From assembly GCF_000003815.2 (NCBI RefSeq), contig NC_049980.1, positions 12,793,075 to 12,857,074 on the forward strand: a stretch of 64,000 nt of DNA, written 5' to 3'. Made by a program: the position numbers and the translations under genes. The notes below the pieces were generated by a model. That model made no database searches, had not been told where the DNA came from, and saw only the letters and a list, made by a program, of their open reading frames with translations. Source of the DNA: Branchiostoma floridae. Lineage: Eukaryota > Chordata > Leptocardii > Amphioxiformes > Branchiostomatidae. Positions 24,202 through 35,678 of this stretch are shown here, piece by piece (the stretch's first letter is position 1; the number at the start of each line of letters is the position of its first letter).

Positions 24202-24624
24202 GTCAATCTGCTGATGTCCGGGATTGATCCTCAAAACACTTTCTCAGGCAGTGGTCAGTCTTTGGGGTTATTCCGATGGCTATGCTGATGGCTATCTTTC
24301 TTCTAGCTTTGTTGCTTTTACGAGTGATTCAGGGTTTAAGGAACAAATCGAGACACGAATCAAATATCAACGATTAGTACTACAGTTGCATCTGCATGGA
24401 ATGTGTTCTGTCTCTTGTTGATCTAACGGAAAGAAAAGTTTCAATTCTTTCCTGTGAGTACATCAATGACGTTGCTAACAAAATGATATCATACCATCTA
24501 AAAGTTTGGTATATGATGATGGGCATACATGTACTTATGCATGGCATGGATGTTTAGATATGTCAGTATATCTACAACGTATCTGATAGGTGAATTATGT
24601 GGAGCAGTTGGCTGAGACATGAAA

Positions 24625-24630
24625 AATAAA
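24625..24630 (+). promoter_or_regulatory. Polyadenylation signal AATAAA, annexin 1
   Basis: AATAAA lies about 425 bases after the annexin 1 stop codon, followed by a T/G-rich stretch. It is the first such hexamer seen downstream. Confidence 0.6.
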
Positions 24631-25335
24631 ATATGCCTGTACGGTCTTTGGCTTTATTTCTGACGTCATACACCTGTATTGTAGATCAAAGAAGATTATG
24701 CGCAGCAACTCAAGACAATGCCTTCATCTACATACTATAATCATAATATGAAACATACACAACGTTATATCAGGTAGCCGTCTACTCATCAATTGATGGG
24801 AGAAACGGTTCAATTTATAAACTGCGCATGCGCAGCGTGATTGTTACTGAATGATATTCACAGCGAGATACATTGTGGGCAATATGTCAAGGTTAAAGGT
24901 CCCTCAAACAAAACACATCTGGACATGGTATCAATAATTGTACAGGCAAAAACTGATTTGAAGTTACGAGCCTTCGCCTTTGACACGTTACTCACTAAAC
25001 ATGCGCCGTTAATATAACTGTGGAGTGGTTTCATCGTGAAAACACCATTGGTCTTGCCATGACTTTACCATGACTATTCCTTGAGACCTTTAGAAGCACA
25101 TTCATATCAAGGTAATGAAGGTATCGTCAGTCCATGCGATCTCCAAGAGAATTGCAGACACAAACAGCTCGATAAAACGTGACTCGAATGAAATCGATTG
25201 TTGAGACTAGTGTGACCTCGCTGAATGTGGGCGTAGCTGGTTGGTCATCCTATTGGCATATCCCCGGCTGTCACCAGGTCAGCTGTGGGTCTATTCGAGG
25301 AAAGGAAGTTTTAATCCCCTGGGACCATCGACAGC

Positions 25336-28300
25336 ATGGCAGACGTTCAGGTTCGTATAATATTTTTAATCATTAAAGGTATGGAGTGTTGAGGGAGGGC
25401 TGCCAACCTTCGCCTGGCCAGGAACGGTGAAACCGTTAGATGAGTCGGCTTTGACAGTGACACGTACCCTTGTGTTTGTATTAGCAAATATCTTTGTGCT
25501 TATGAGGAGCTGGGGTAAGGGGTGGGGTGTAGGTGGTATGGGATGATGTGTCACTCACTCAAGCTATTAGAAATCAATTCAAAGTTTGAATGCAGGCCAA
25601 TTTTACCGTTCAAAAATACACTCGTCATGCCGATCATTATATCTACCGTATCCTAGAGATAATGTTATAAATTGTACTGTTCTTCACGCGACAGTTATAT
25701 CGGGCCACTCCCTACTCAATATACCGGTCACGCTAATGCAGGAACAGAACATGGCGCATGGCAACCAGCACTACACGTCCGTCCAGAAAATTGCGGTGTT
25801 GGAATGAACGATCGAGCTATGAATAAAGGCAGCACTTATCAACAGATAGACTGGAATAAGATATGACGATTTACATCCCCTCCTAATCTTAGACGTGGTA
25901 TATTTTCTGGAGCACGCTGGACTAACCTCACAATGGTCTTTGTACAGTTTGACTATATTCCCTGTTCACTAAAGCACCTCTGAGCGACCAAAAATTTGGC
26001 AGATTGCTCAACAAATTTTCAAGACAAAAAAAAAAAGATTTTTCAACGTTTTGTTTGTTGTTTTGTTGTCTTTCACATCTTGTATCATTTTTCAATTATA
26101 AAATGAAGATGTACACAAATCCAATTTTGGCCGCTGTGTGGTCGCTCAGTGATAGCCGTTAACAGTGGAATAGGTTACGACATTACTATTACAGCAGACA
26201 TGGAGTATTTGGCACCGGTCCAACAGCATCCTGTTCAGGCTGCTCCAGTCTGGTTCAGGGCAGGCATGGCCGGGTTTCTGCCAAAAAACATACAAATTTC
26301 GCACTGTGCATAACGACCACGACTATCAGTTGTATTCTGAAGAGACCTGCGACTTAGTAATAGCTAATCGTTCTACAAGTCTATATATAGATACCATTGA
26401 ATTCGAAGAAAAGATATCATATGAGGATGGTATGCATGTAATGATCAAGGCAGAATCATTTTTAGCTTATTTTCAACTGGCATATTTTGTGTGCTTCGAT
26501 GCATAGATATTAATCAGAAACCTATAAGAACCTATTGTACGTATGACAAATCTAACAATAGTGATTAATAATTGATAACAAGACAGTAGATAAATGATAA
26601 TAATGTGTACGTTTTGATATTCAAAGCCATTTGTATATACAGTGCATGAGCAGGGACAACGGAAAACTGACACAGACGTTTCTTACATACACAAATGCCT
26701 CCGTCTCGAACATAACTATTGTACAACATATTGAACATAAATTTGTGAAGCATTTTTGTCCAATTGACCTTTTTTTGTCTATCAAGAGAATTTTCATTAA
26801 AGAGAATGGCTATTGACAGGATGCATCATTGCAAAATAGACTATTTAGACATCTCTACTAAATGATTCGGTGCTTTGACTTCAATGTTACGACACAGTAG
26901 AAGTCTACTTCTATTATTGTCGGATATAATTAGAAAGGTTCGTATTTTGGTTTCATACAAGCTTTTGACCAAGGAAAGGAGCGTTAGAAGATAATAACAA
27001 ATCTCCCTGTCAATGTGTATCGGCAGTGTACAGTACTGGTACTTATGATTTATGATATTATATAAAATTAAATAATTTATGTATTTACCTCTCTTAGTTC
27101 TTGAGACTGTATATGCAATTAGCCATCGGGCATGATTTTGCAAATAAACATCAGATATAATTTTAACACCTACCTCAGGGTACCATTTTTCCTGCTGAAG
27201 ACTTTGATGCTGAAGTCGATGCGGAGACGCTATATGAAGCCATGAAAGGATGGGGTAGGTACAGTTCATCTGGATCCTTCTAATCCTATTTGACGAATCA
27301 TATATAATTTTTTTTATAGATCATACTACTACCTCTCATGGTATCAAATGCTTAATTTGCCTCGTGGCTCCACCCTCGTATGCGAAGTGAGATGGATTGT
27401 TAGTAATATATCAAAGTTTAAGGCCTGTGAAACACAAACGCTCGCCTGGGCATGCGTTTTACCCTAAGCTGTCAGAGTTTCAGCCCAACAAAAGTTTTTA
27501 AAACGCCCTCCGTACCTGGGCTTGACACAGGGTATATATCTGTATGCGGATATGTCCAGACAAGAGCTGTTTGAGACTTTCAGAATTTATCCAGAAGTTT
27601 GAGACCTTCAACTTTGACACATTACCCATAATGCATCTATCTGCAAGGCGCAGTTGGAACCATGCATATATGAACCTCCTTGTTCACAGAAACCGTAACG
27701 TTACATACATTATACATATAGGCACAGATGAAGACCCCATTATTGATGTGCTGGCGAACAGGAGTAACGAACAGAGACTGGAGATCCGGGAAAAGTTCAA
27801 GCAGATGTATGGGGAGGTAAGAATGAAGTACCACGAAAAAGTTATTTTTTACAAAAGGAAACTTGGAACTTTATTACTGACTTTTGTCCAACCCGTTTTT
27901 TCAAACTATTTGCAAACTATGACAATTTTCAATATGCGAGGGGAAAAGGTCCCTTCCTCATAAGTCTTTGATAAAGTCACTCGTCTAAGCTTTAAGGAAG
28001 TTATCATAAGTTAAGGACACTGCCGTTATACAGAGAACACAAACCAAAATTTCATTTTGTCAATCTCAACAAGCGTCTAATAGATCGATTGAAGAGCGAG
28101 CTAAAAGGCGACTTCGAGGAGGTAGTGGTAGCACTACTAACGCCACCTGCCGAGTACCTGGCGCGTTGCATCAAGGGTGCCATGAAGGGGATGGGGACAG
28201 ATGAGCAGGCTCTCATCGAAATCATGTGCACCAAAGATAACCAGGTATGAAGGAGATATGTCGACTTTGATAAGTGATAGCATAATACGAACTCAAACTA

Positions 28301-30960
28301 AGTGTTACTATTGCGATGAGCAACTAATTGTGTATCATTATCTGTTTGGAAAAGTAAGAAGTGACAATGTAGACGTAAATGACATAAAAGGAGGTACAAG
28401 ACATGTATCTGCACGTATAGCTTATGTATTGTGTACAGTAAGCATGTGATTGATGTAGAGGTATCTACGACAGCGGCAGTGCCACACTGTACAGGGACTA
28501 CTTTCATTACATTTTTCTCCTAACCGAGTATCTGTCCTTGGTGCTGAATCATACTTCCCTTGGCACTGTTGCGTTCTTCTGAAAGCAACAGTGCCAATGG
28601 AAGTATAATTCAGCACCAAGCTTAAGGACAGATACTCGGTTAGGAGAAAAATGCCATGAAAGTAATCCCTGTACAGTGTGGCACATGGCGACAATATTAC
28701 GTGTAAAAAAAAGCAAATTGAATGTAACTCTCTCTTTTAAATATTTTCCTTAGGAAATGGAGGAGCTAAAATCGACCTATGCAGAGGGTAAGTTAATAGA
28801 CGTTTTATGTGCGCTCTACTTATTCATTTCGCCTAGGCTATATAAGAATAGCACCAAAACGTTTGTTTGATCCCATTATGTATTACATCATGATAGCTAC
28901 AATACTTGCATTTTCAACACATACATTTCATTTGTCTTCAGAACAACTTTTACAGCTTACTGGATTGGTGTTTTACCTCCCCTGTCTAGTGTTTGATGGC
29001 GACAGCCTTGAGGATGACATCGAAGGCGAAACCAGCGGGCATTTCAAACGGCTGTTGGTCTCTCTGTGCAACGTAAATATCAATATCTTATAAGTTTTCT
29101 TCAGATATGTACCCACGTATACATATCTTAAGTCAACTAGATATAGAACTGCTTCGCTGCATTGAAGAAAAGTTGCAATTAACATTCAAATTGTAATGGT
29201 CGTATGTTAGATTGTTCATGGCTTTTGGGCAAGAGCGCGTTACGAATTAGAATACGGTCACTGACGTGGTCACACGGTTTCGATTTGTTAGTAGAAATAC
29301 ATTCGGAATGACAAATTCATCATCATATGTGTTGAATAAAAATATTAACACCTTACTGTCCTCAGAATTTGATCAATTCTGAAAACATGATTATATCACA
29401 TTTCATAGCTCATCTAGACTGTCTGTTTTTTCAGGCTGGCCGAGAGGAAGGAGACGAAAATGACGTAGACGAAGGTTTAGCCGAGGAGGATGCCACTGAG
29501 ATATATGACGTAAGTTTTGTTGTTTTAATAATAACACATACACAGATATAAGCTTTAGAAGTAGAATATGTGAGAATATTAAACAAACGCGTATCATGCT
29601 AAGGAATTACATTTGACTTCTCTCCAATTCTTCTATCAATTCATGAATTAAGTCTAGTCTTACTTCATCTGGTCCAACGTGCATACAGTCCTAACGTGTT
29701 GGGTTGTGCTCTCACTTTATTTAGGCGGGGGAAGGCCAGCGTGGGACGGATGAGTCCAAGTTCAACTCTGTCCTGGCCCTGAGAAGCTTCCCTCACCTTC
29801 GTGTTATGTTCGACAAGTATCTCGAGGTACAAGCACATTGTCTCATAATCTCGCATAGAGTAACAAACAGAGCATACTGTAACAAATTTCTTTCGCAAGA
29901 CCAGACTCAAGGTCGACACAGAGACAATTCTCTACGTTCACAGGTGCGACTGTTCTATCTGTATTATATCGATTGTTTGTATTGTAGCACAGGATGCTAG
30001 AGGTATCTAATTATCTGACACTGACAGTGTTTCTTTTATAAAGCTTTCAGGGAACTCCATAGACAACATGATAGACGAAGAGTGCGATGGAGCAATCAAA
30101 GACGGATATATGGCTATTGGTGAGTGTATGTTGAAATCTAGATCTTTTCTATTGTTAATACCATCCAAATTCATTATTCTCTGCCGTTGAAGATGTGTAA
30201 ACGAATTCCATCACATTTCGCTGGATCCGGAGCCCATCTACTCGAGTCAAATGGAAGAGGAACGATATATTCTAATCCATTACTCTTATCAGATAGGAGC
30301 TTACCTTACACTATCCTTAAATTTTTAGTTTACTGTGTGCGAAACATTCCCGGGTTCTTCGCCAAGCGGATAAACGACGCGTGCAAAGGGATCGGCACGG
30401 ACGACTCCACTCTGATCCGCTGTGTGGTCTCCAGATCAGAGGTACATGCACTGAAAACGAGGTCCATGTTCCATGTACGCATGCGTGAAGAAATGCACTG
30501 TGGGTGATATACCCCTGAAACGTAAATAAAACATGTCTTTAGTATGGTCCATACAATGACACAATAGAAGTTATTGGATTTCACCTTTGAAATATTACCC
30601 ATAATGCATTTCATTGCGCATGCGTACTAAAAACTCATATTTTGATCGATCGTTTGCATCGTATTCTGTTGAATTAATTTCTTTGACAGATGATTTACTT
30701 TGGGCACCTTTCCAGATTTTATTGACCTTCCTATTGAACACACAGGGAAGTCATCATTATAGATCGTGAGGTAAAAGTGACACTCAGCATTTGATACGGT
30801 ATGATACAGCATGCCTCATCCTTCCATCCTGGTACAGATCGATCTTCAGCAGGTTAAGGAGGTATTTGAGACGCGGTACGGCCGGCCGCTGTCTGAGGCC
30901 ATCAAGGATGAGTGTGGCGGAGACTACAAGAACATGCTACTCGCCATCGTGAAGGACTAA
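25336..30960 (+). CDS. Annexin (gene 2 of a tandem trio)
   Basis: Eleven coding exons: 25336..25350 (Met-Ala-Asp-Val-Gln), 27179..27254, 27722..27816, 28074..28244, 28754..28787, 28990..29072, 29435..29509, 29725..29826, 30044..30119, 30329..30441, 30838..30960. These sum to 963 nt, 320 residues. Exons 2-11 have exactly the lengths of annexin 1. The calcium loops are [26 protein letters not shown] and CKGIGTDDS, all canonical, with acidic caps GDFEE, LEDDIE, IDEECD and IKDECGG. Residues throughout are closer to annexin 1 than to annexin 3, so genes 1 and 2 are the younger duplicates. Expected role: calcium-dependent binding to acidic membranes. Exon 4 begins with Arg (CGT) where the paralogues have Asp, and its acceptor (CTCAACAAG) is weak. 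Confidence 0.9.
25977..26167. mobile_element. MITE, copy 2 of the family at 22370
   Basis: The ends CACTAAAGCACCTCTGAGCG and GTGGTCGCTCAGTGATAGCC...CAGTG are inverted; internal GAGCGACCAAAAATTTGGCA matches copy 1 with few changes. It lies in annexin 2 intron 1. Confidence 0.55.
28479..28684. mobile_element. Near-perfect 206-bp palindromic element
   Basis: GTGCCACACTGTACAGGGA at the left is the exact inverse of TCCCTGTACAGTGTGGCAC at the right, and pairing continues almost to the centre (GGCACTGTTGC / GCAACAGTGCC around a loop near 28575-28590). The whole element can fold into one long hairpin. It lies in annexin 2 intron 4 and would be transcribed as part of the pre-mRNA. Confidence 0.85.
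30494..30612. mobile_element. Short inverted-repeat element of the TTGTGGGTAA family, copy 2
   Basis: AATGCACTGTGGGTGATAT at the left pairs with ATATTACCCATAATGCATT at the right. It follows exon 10 of annexin 2 by about 50 bases. Confidence 0.6.
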
Positions 30961-33799
30961 AGGAGCAGGGATTAGATGACAACATCATTCAATAGAGTGA
31001 ACTACGATCATGCATCGGCATTCTTAATCGTATCTTCGAGTTAAGCAATAGAACAACAGTTTGCAATTTAATACAATACGTTATATTCGACCACGTTGAC
31101 TTATTATGTGAATGGCATCCGCGAGCGCATCAATTTTTTTACACTTCCAAGTTTGCGACTATGGTAGAAATCATACGGAGAAGCTGCAAAATGAGTAGTG
31201 AATGTTTGATACCTTAAACTCATAGCAAAAACAAAGGATATTTTCATTTGTAGGTATTTGCAGGTGGCTTGGATTTGCGTACAAGAGATTATCACCAGAG
31301 CTAAGTTTCACTAACAGAATCTTCATTCAATGAGAAGTTGCATGGTGTACATGTAACGTTACTTGTTCATCCTGAGCTTTTCTGAACAATGCATGGGGTA
31401 TAAATTAGATACTGAGGTTCAACAAAGCATATGTTATCCAGAATCGTTTGTGAGCTTTCTTAACCATTCTCTTGGCGATCTGATAATTTTCACTTGCTGG
31501 TCAATTTTCTATAAAATATACAAACCGCCTTTTACACTGCAGTACCAAGAAAAGCTGTCAGATCCTTTCCTGGAGAATACATGCATGGTGACATGCAGTT
31601 CAGACAAGTGACAAATACTGTAAATGCATTTAAGTTCGCGGGGATCTAATTTCGCGGTAGCGGGAAAATGGAATTTTCGCGTTGGTTTTAATTTCGCGGT
31701 AGCACCATGCACTGTAATCCCTTACTGTTATGGAAAAATGTTCGCGGTGGTTTTAAATTCGCGGTGAAGCGGCCGCCGCGAAAACCGCGAACATTAGTCC
31801 ACCGCGAACATTTCTGCATTTACAGTATACCATTACATTTTTACAACGCACGAGTTAATGTTACCGAACGCTCACATTATTCCATTGCTGGCGATCAATT
31901 GATTAACTTCCAAACAGAAAAAAAAAATGTTTCAAGTAAGCTAGACAGTTTCGTATCTGTAGGCGCGCTGCTGGCGAGAAAGAAAGCGCTACAGTTACAA
32001 CAGAAAACGAATCTTTGCGTTTTACACAAAGTGAGAGATGAGAATAATGCGGACCTCCAGTCTGGCACGAAAGCACCCAACTGTGGGTCCGGCTGTCACG
32101 ACCGCGCCAGGTCTAGACTGTTCCATATTTTTCTCCAGGTAAATAACTACTTCACGTCAATAAAATGTGATTCCTTTGATTACCCAAACAACCGCGTAAA
32201 GGAAATTAGCATCGCTTACCTATACGTTTATTCTTTGCCACATATTAAATCTGTCCTATTAGATACCTACCAATACTTCTACGATGATAAAACATAGCAA
32301 TAAATTTCGTACCCCCTTTAGACCCAAGCAATGGCTTCTCTTGTATATTCCACACCTGTGTTTCAGCTGCAGTGACCGACTGTCCGTCACAATTAGTAGC
32401 TCAACCAATGAAAGCATGTCAATTAGAGGTTCGACCGATAAGAGATTCGCTGAATGTCCATGGATCAGGTAGCAAAGAATGTGCATACGAGAAACCCTGG
32501 ATGATCAACGAGACTGGTAAATTGTTTGTATTTATGACTTAGTCTGCTTGCTTACTGCCTAAGTCGAGTCCATCTGGTCTCGAGCTTGACTTAGTCTAAT
32601 CAGTGGCAAAGTTGTAATCTTAGTGACAGACAAACACTCAGCAGTCACTACAATAGCCCTGTTTCACGGATGTACAGTAATTTACATTGACGATTGCACA
32701 TTTCTGAACCTATAGAATAAATCATTCTAAGACTGAATTTGAGGATGATTTTACACGGGTGTTTCAGTCGATATATGGAAAGGCGTTTATTTATTGGCAA
32801 TAAATCTGAAGAAAAGTCATAGAGTTTTGGGGAACTCCTTCATGCAAGTTGTTTCACACGAATGTTGTTTCCTGAAACATAAACGTTAACTGCTGTGTTG
32901 TCTCTTATCCAAGATGAGAGAGCAATAATTGTGTAAAAAAAGCTGACCCCGTGCACCATCTCCCAGCTTCTCGGCGTTTATGGCACCATACACTTCCCAT
33001 TGACGTCACAATAATTATAATTTGAATCCCCTGGAGACCAATTGGTGGATAATTGAATTAAGCACTAGCATCTTCGTGTGTCGTACAGACAAACACTGTA
33101 ATCCAACATGGCGCAAATGACGTCAAATGAAGAGCCTGTATAGAACACTGTGGTATGCGAATTCCTTTCATTGTAGGTCACTAACCTATAGGTCAAACAG
33201 CATGCTTGATGGTGAAACGTAGCGATTATCATAACATTTGTATAAGTTGGACTGATCTGGACCTTCATTTACAAACGCCAAAAAAATCTATTAACAAACA
33301 AAATGTTTTGCAATTTTGCTCGATTTAACATACGCCACCCGTACTCCTTTACCTCGAATCTAAAGCAATATTTTCTTTTTAATTTCAATGCCGATAGAAG
33401 TATCTACTTGTCTCAAAATTCAAAGTCAAACCGCTCTACTCTCTCACCATATATAATTTACAACACAGTATCTGAAAATGCCAAATCTACTGAGCTCGTG
33501 TTGATGACAAGGATACCAAGGTTGGAAGTTTCCAGATATCCAATGATTATCCTGTTTTAGCTTGGAGAGACGAAGGAGACCCTGCCGCTGAGTATTACCG
33601 GTTTGGATACCGGGTTTACTAAGGTCATAGTCATGGCCTTCCGTCAATCAACACCAACACACACGAGTTATCACCACTGTTCCCATTCCGGGAGATGACA
33701 GATGCGACGCATATAGACGGGTCAGTAGCACAGGGGCAGATGGGAAATCTCAATATAACATCTCCATATCGGTCAGACACGCGGTGACGGGGGTACAAG
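30961..33799. other. Intergenic stretch between annexins 2 and 3
   Basis: It contains the annexin 2 3' UTR (no clear AATAAA nearby) and a fold-back element at 31616-31827. The 196-residue frame at 31707-32297 begins inside that element and shows no family features or splice context. Confidence 0.45.
31616..31827. mobile_element. Fold-back element with TACTGTAAATGCA ends
   Basis: The exact terminal inverted repeats TACTGTAAATGCA (31616-31628) and TGCATTTACAGTA (31815-31827) enclose repeats of TTCGCGGT and GTTCGCGGTGG, plus an inner GCGGCCGCCGCG palindrome. It is about 212 bp long, typical of a MITE or fold-back element. Confidence 0.78.
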
Positions 33800-33850
33800 A
33801 TGGATCCGCTGGCGTGGTTTACCGGCTTCTTTAAGCACCAAGAGGGAGCG
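33800..33850 (+). CDS. Candidate alternative first exon of annexin 3
   Basis: ATG in good context (ACAAGATGG) opens 17 codons, MDPLAWFTGFFKHQEGA, ending at a strong donor (GCG/GTATGT) in phase 0. Exon 2 of annexin 3 (38600) starts in phase 0, so the splice would give MDPLAW...EGA-ASVNPF in frame and a longer N-terminal tail. The exon at 35679, which supplies only ATG, matches the structure of annexin 1. This remains an inference without transcripts; it could belong to some other gene, but none follows on this strand. Confidence 0.35.
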
Positions 33851-34731
33851 GTATGTACTAGGATATGTCTGGTGTAATATTGAACTCATTGGTTAACATG
33901 CTGTTTTCTGACGGTACTATTGCCCAGGAGCGTTGGTATTTAGCAGAAATGACTGTGTTGAGTTGGAATACGATGTTTGCATATGAATGGATATGATCTC
34001 GAAAGCGGCCGTAGAAACAGCATTTCCATAACGTAAAAACAACTTGTATTTGACAAATAAATTACAGGGTTCGATACATAGACCAGTCCCTATAAATATG
34101 ACGGTAAGTGCCATGCCCCTGACTGGCGCCTTTCTGACCTGCATGGAGTAGATTTTGGACCGTAGTGAGTTCCGAATTTCTGGGGTCAAATGCCAGCAGA
34201 ATAAGAAGTTTGCGTGCATTCCGCTTGGTGGCGTACACATCGAATTAGATATTCCCTATATGTAGACTAACGTTATGATAGTTTTGATTTCCAACAAAGT
34301 CACTATCGGCAACAGTATTGTTTTACAGTTTACTAGATGGATGTTAGACATAGACTAGATGGATGTTAAACAAATTCGTATGATAGTTTCAGACAAACAT
34401 CTGGTTCCCTTCCCGTATCATGAGTAATGTTTGCTACACGTCCGAACCCTGCAGAACATAATGATGTCAACGTCTGAGAACGGGTACATGGTTTTGAGTA
34501 CTAGTCTAGACAGAAGGCAAATAGTGCATCTAGTTTCAAAGAATACTGTTTTAATGGCTAACTTTTTGCCGACACGTATCAATTTTGAATGATTATGATT
34601 ATGCTTGCACGTATATGCAAATTTTCGGATATAACACAAAGCATTGCACTTGAGATCTGATCTTTTTACAATACTTTGTGATTTTTTCGGTTAGCCGTGG
34701 TCTGACTGCCGTAATGGCACGGAATTACATG

Positions 34732-34755
34732 GTGATGATGATGATGATGATGATT
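34732..34755. repeat. GAT/ATG microsatellite
   Basis: About seven tandem GAT units. Confidence 0.9.
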
Positions 34756-34911
34756 TGACCGTCACCATGGTTTCTTTGACTACCCTGGATTATATAGAAA
34801 ATACTATCCGTCGTCTACAAGCCCAGCCATAAGGGTAGGTCACTCGCCTGAATAAATATGGTGATAATCAGACTGGAAAAAAAGAAGAATGCACATTTTG
34901 GGAAAAGAAGC

Positions 34912-35020
34912 TGCCTCGACCCGGGATTGAACCAGGGACCTTTAGATCTCCAATTTGTCAAGCCAGTATGCCGGCTTCCGGGACTTCAGTCTAACGCTCT
35001 CCCAACTGAGCTATCGAGGC
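34912..35020 (-). tRNA. tRNA-Phe (GAA) with a 36-nt intron
   Basis: On the - strand the sequence starts at 35020 with acceptor arm GCCTCGA, then TA, D-arm GCTC-AGTTGGGA-GAGC, anticodon stem TTAGA/TCTAA with loop CTGAAGA (anticodon GAA at 34985-34987), variable AGGTC, T-arm CCTGG-TTCAATC-CCGGG, acceptor TCGAGGC and discriminator A. The intron is 34948-34983, placed after base 37, the standard eukaryotic position; removal leaves 73 nt. A-box (TAGCTCAGTTGGGA) and B-box (GGTTCAATCCC) are intact and a TTTT terminator follows within ten bases. All seven acceptor pairs are Watson-Crick, but the stem is GCCTCGA rather than the GCCGAAA usual for animal tRNA-Phe. Confidence 0.85.
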
Positions 35021-35678
35021 ACATAGTCCAAAATGACACGTGACAGTCTCTGGGCCTTGATAACCAAAGATCACATTCCACGGAAGACAGGTGCACGGTG
35101 TAGGCAAACTTTGGTATTCATTTCCTTACAGAAAGACGCTCATATGCTACATGAAGCATACATCGCTGGTTTGCAAATCGACAAAGTTAAGTTACGCCTA
35201 CACCTCATTTACCAATTCTCTTATAATGAATTAATTAATAAACTTGTATCGCCAGTTAACTGAAAAATTGTTATGTAAATGAGGTCGACTATTCATCACA
35301 ATTCTTTATTATTGAAATGCTGATCCTTATGTTTGGCTTTAATGCCTTTAACTCAAGGATATGGTAATTCCATGGTATCTATATAACAAAACCCTATTGG
35401 TTAGTAACCTCCTCAGCATGTGGTAGTGAAAAGGAAATTCTAGGCATACGGTGGAGTCAAAGGGCGAAGTTAAAGGAACCACTTCCGTGTGCGTGTCACA
35501 TCGCGCTCCGTGGTTTGTAGACAACAGGTGCCCCCTTACACACCCTCACACCCAGTGACCCTTACCCCTCCCACCCAACCAGCTGACCGGTCAGTTAAAC
35601 ACCACCAGACGAGGCTAGCAGTTCCCTTTCCGACTTTTCTGTTCCATTCGCGTGTGAACTAACGGTGTCTGCACTGAA

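Noticed and set aside
26841-27269. 142-residue - strand frame
   Set aside because: It overlaps exon 2 of annexin 2 on the other strand and has no coding features.
31707-32297. 196-residue + strand frame
   Set aside because: It begins inside the fold-back element, has irregular composition and no domain or splice support.
34858-35043. 61-residue + strand frame
   Set aside because: It is the antisense of the tRNA-Phe gene.
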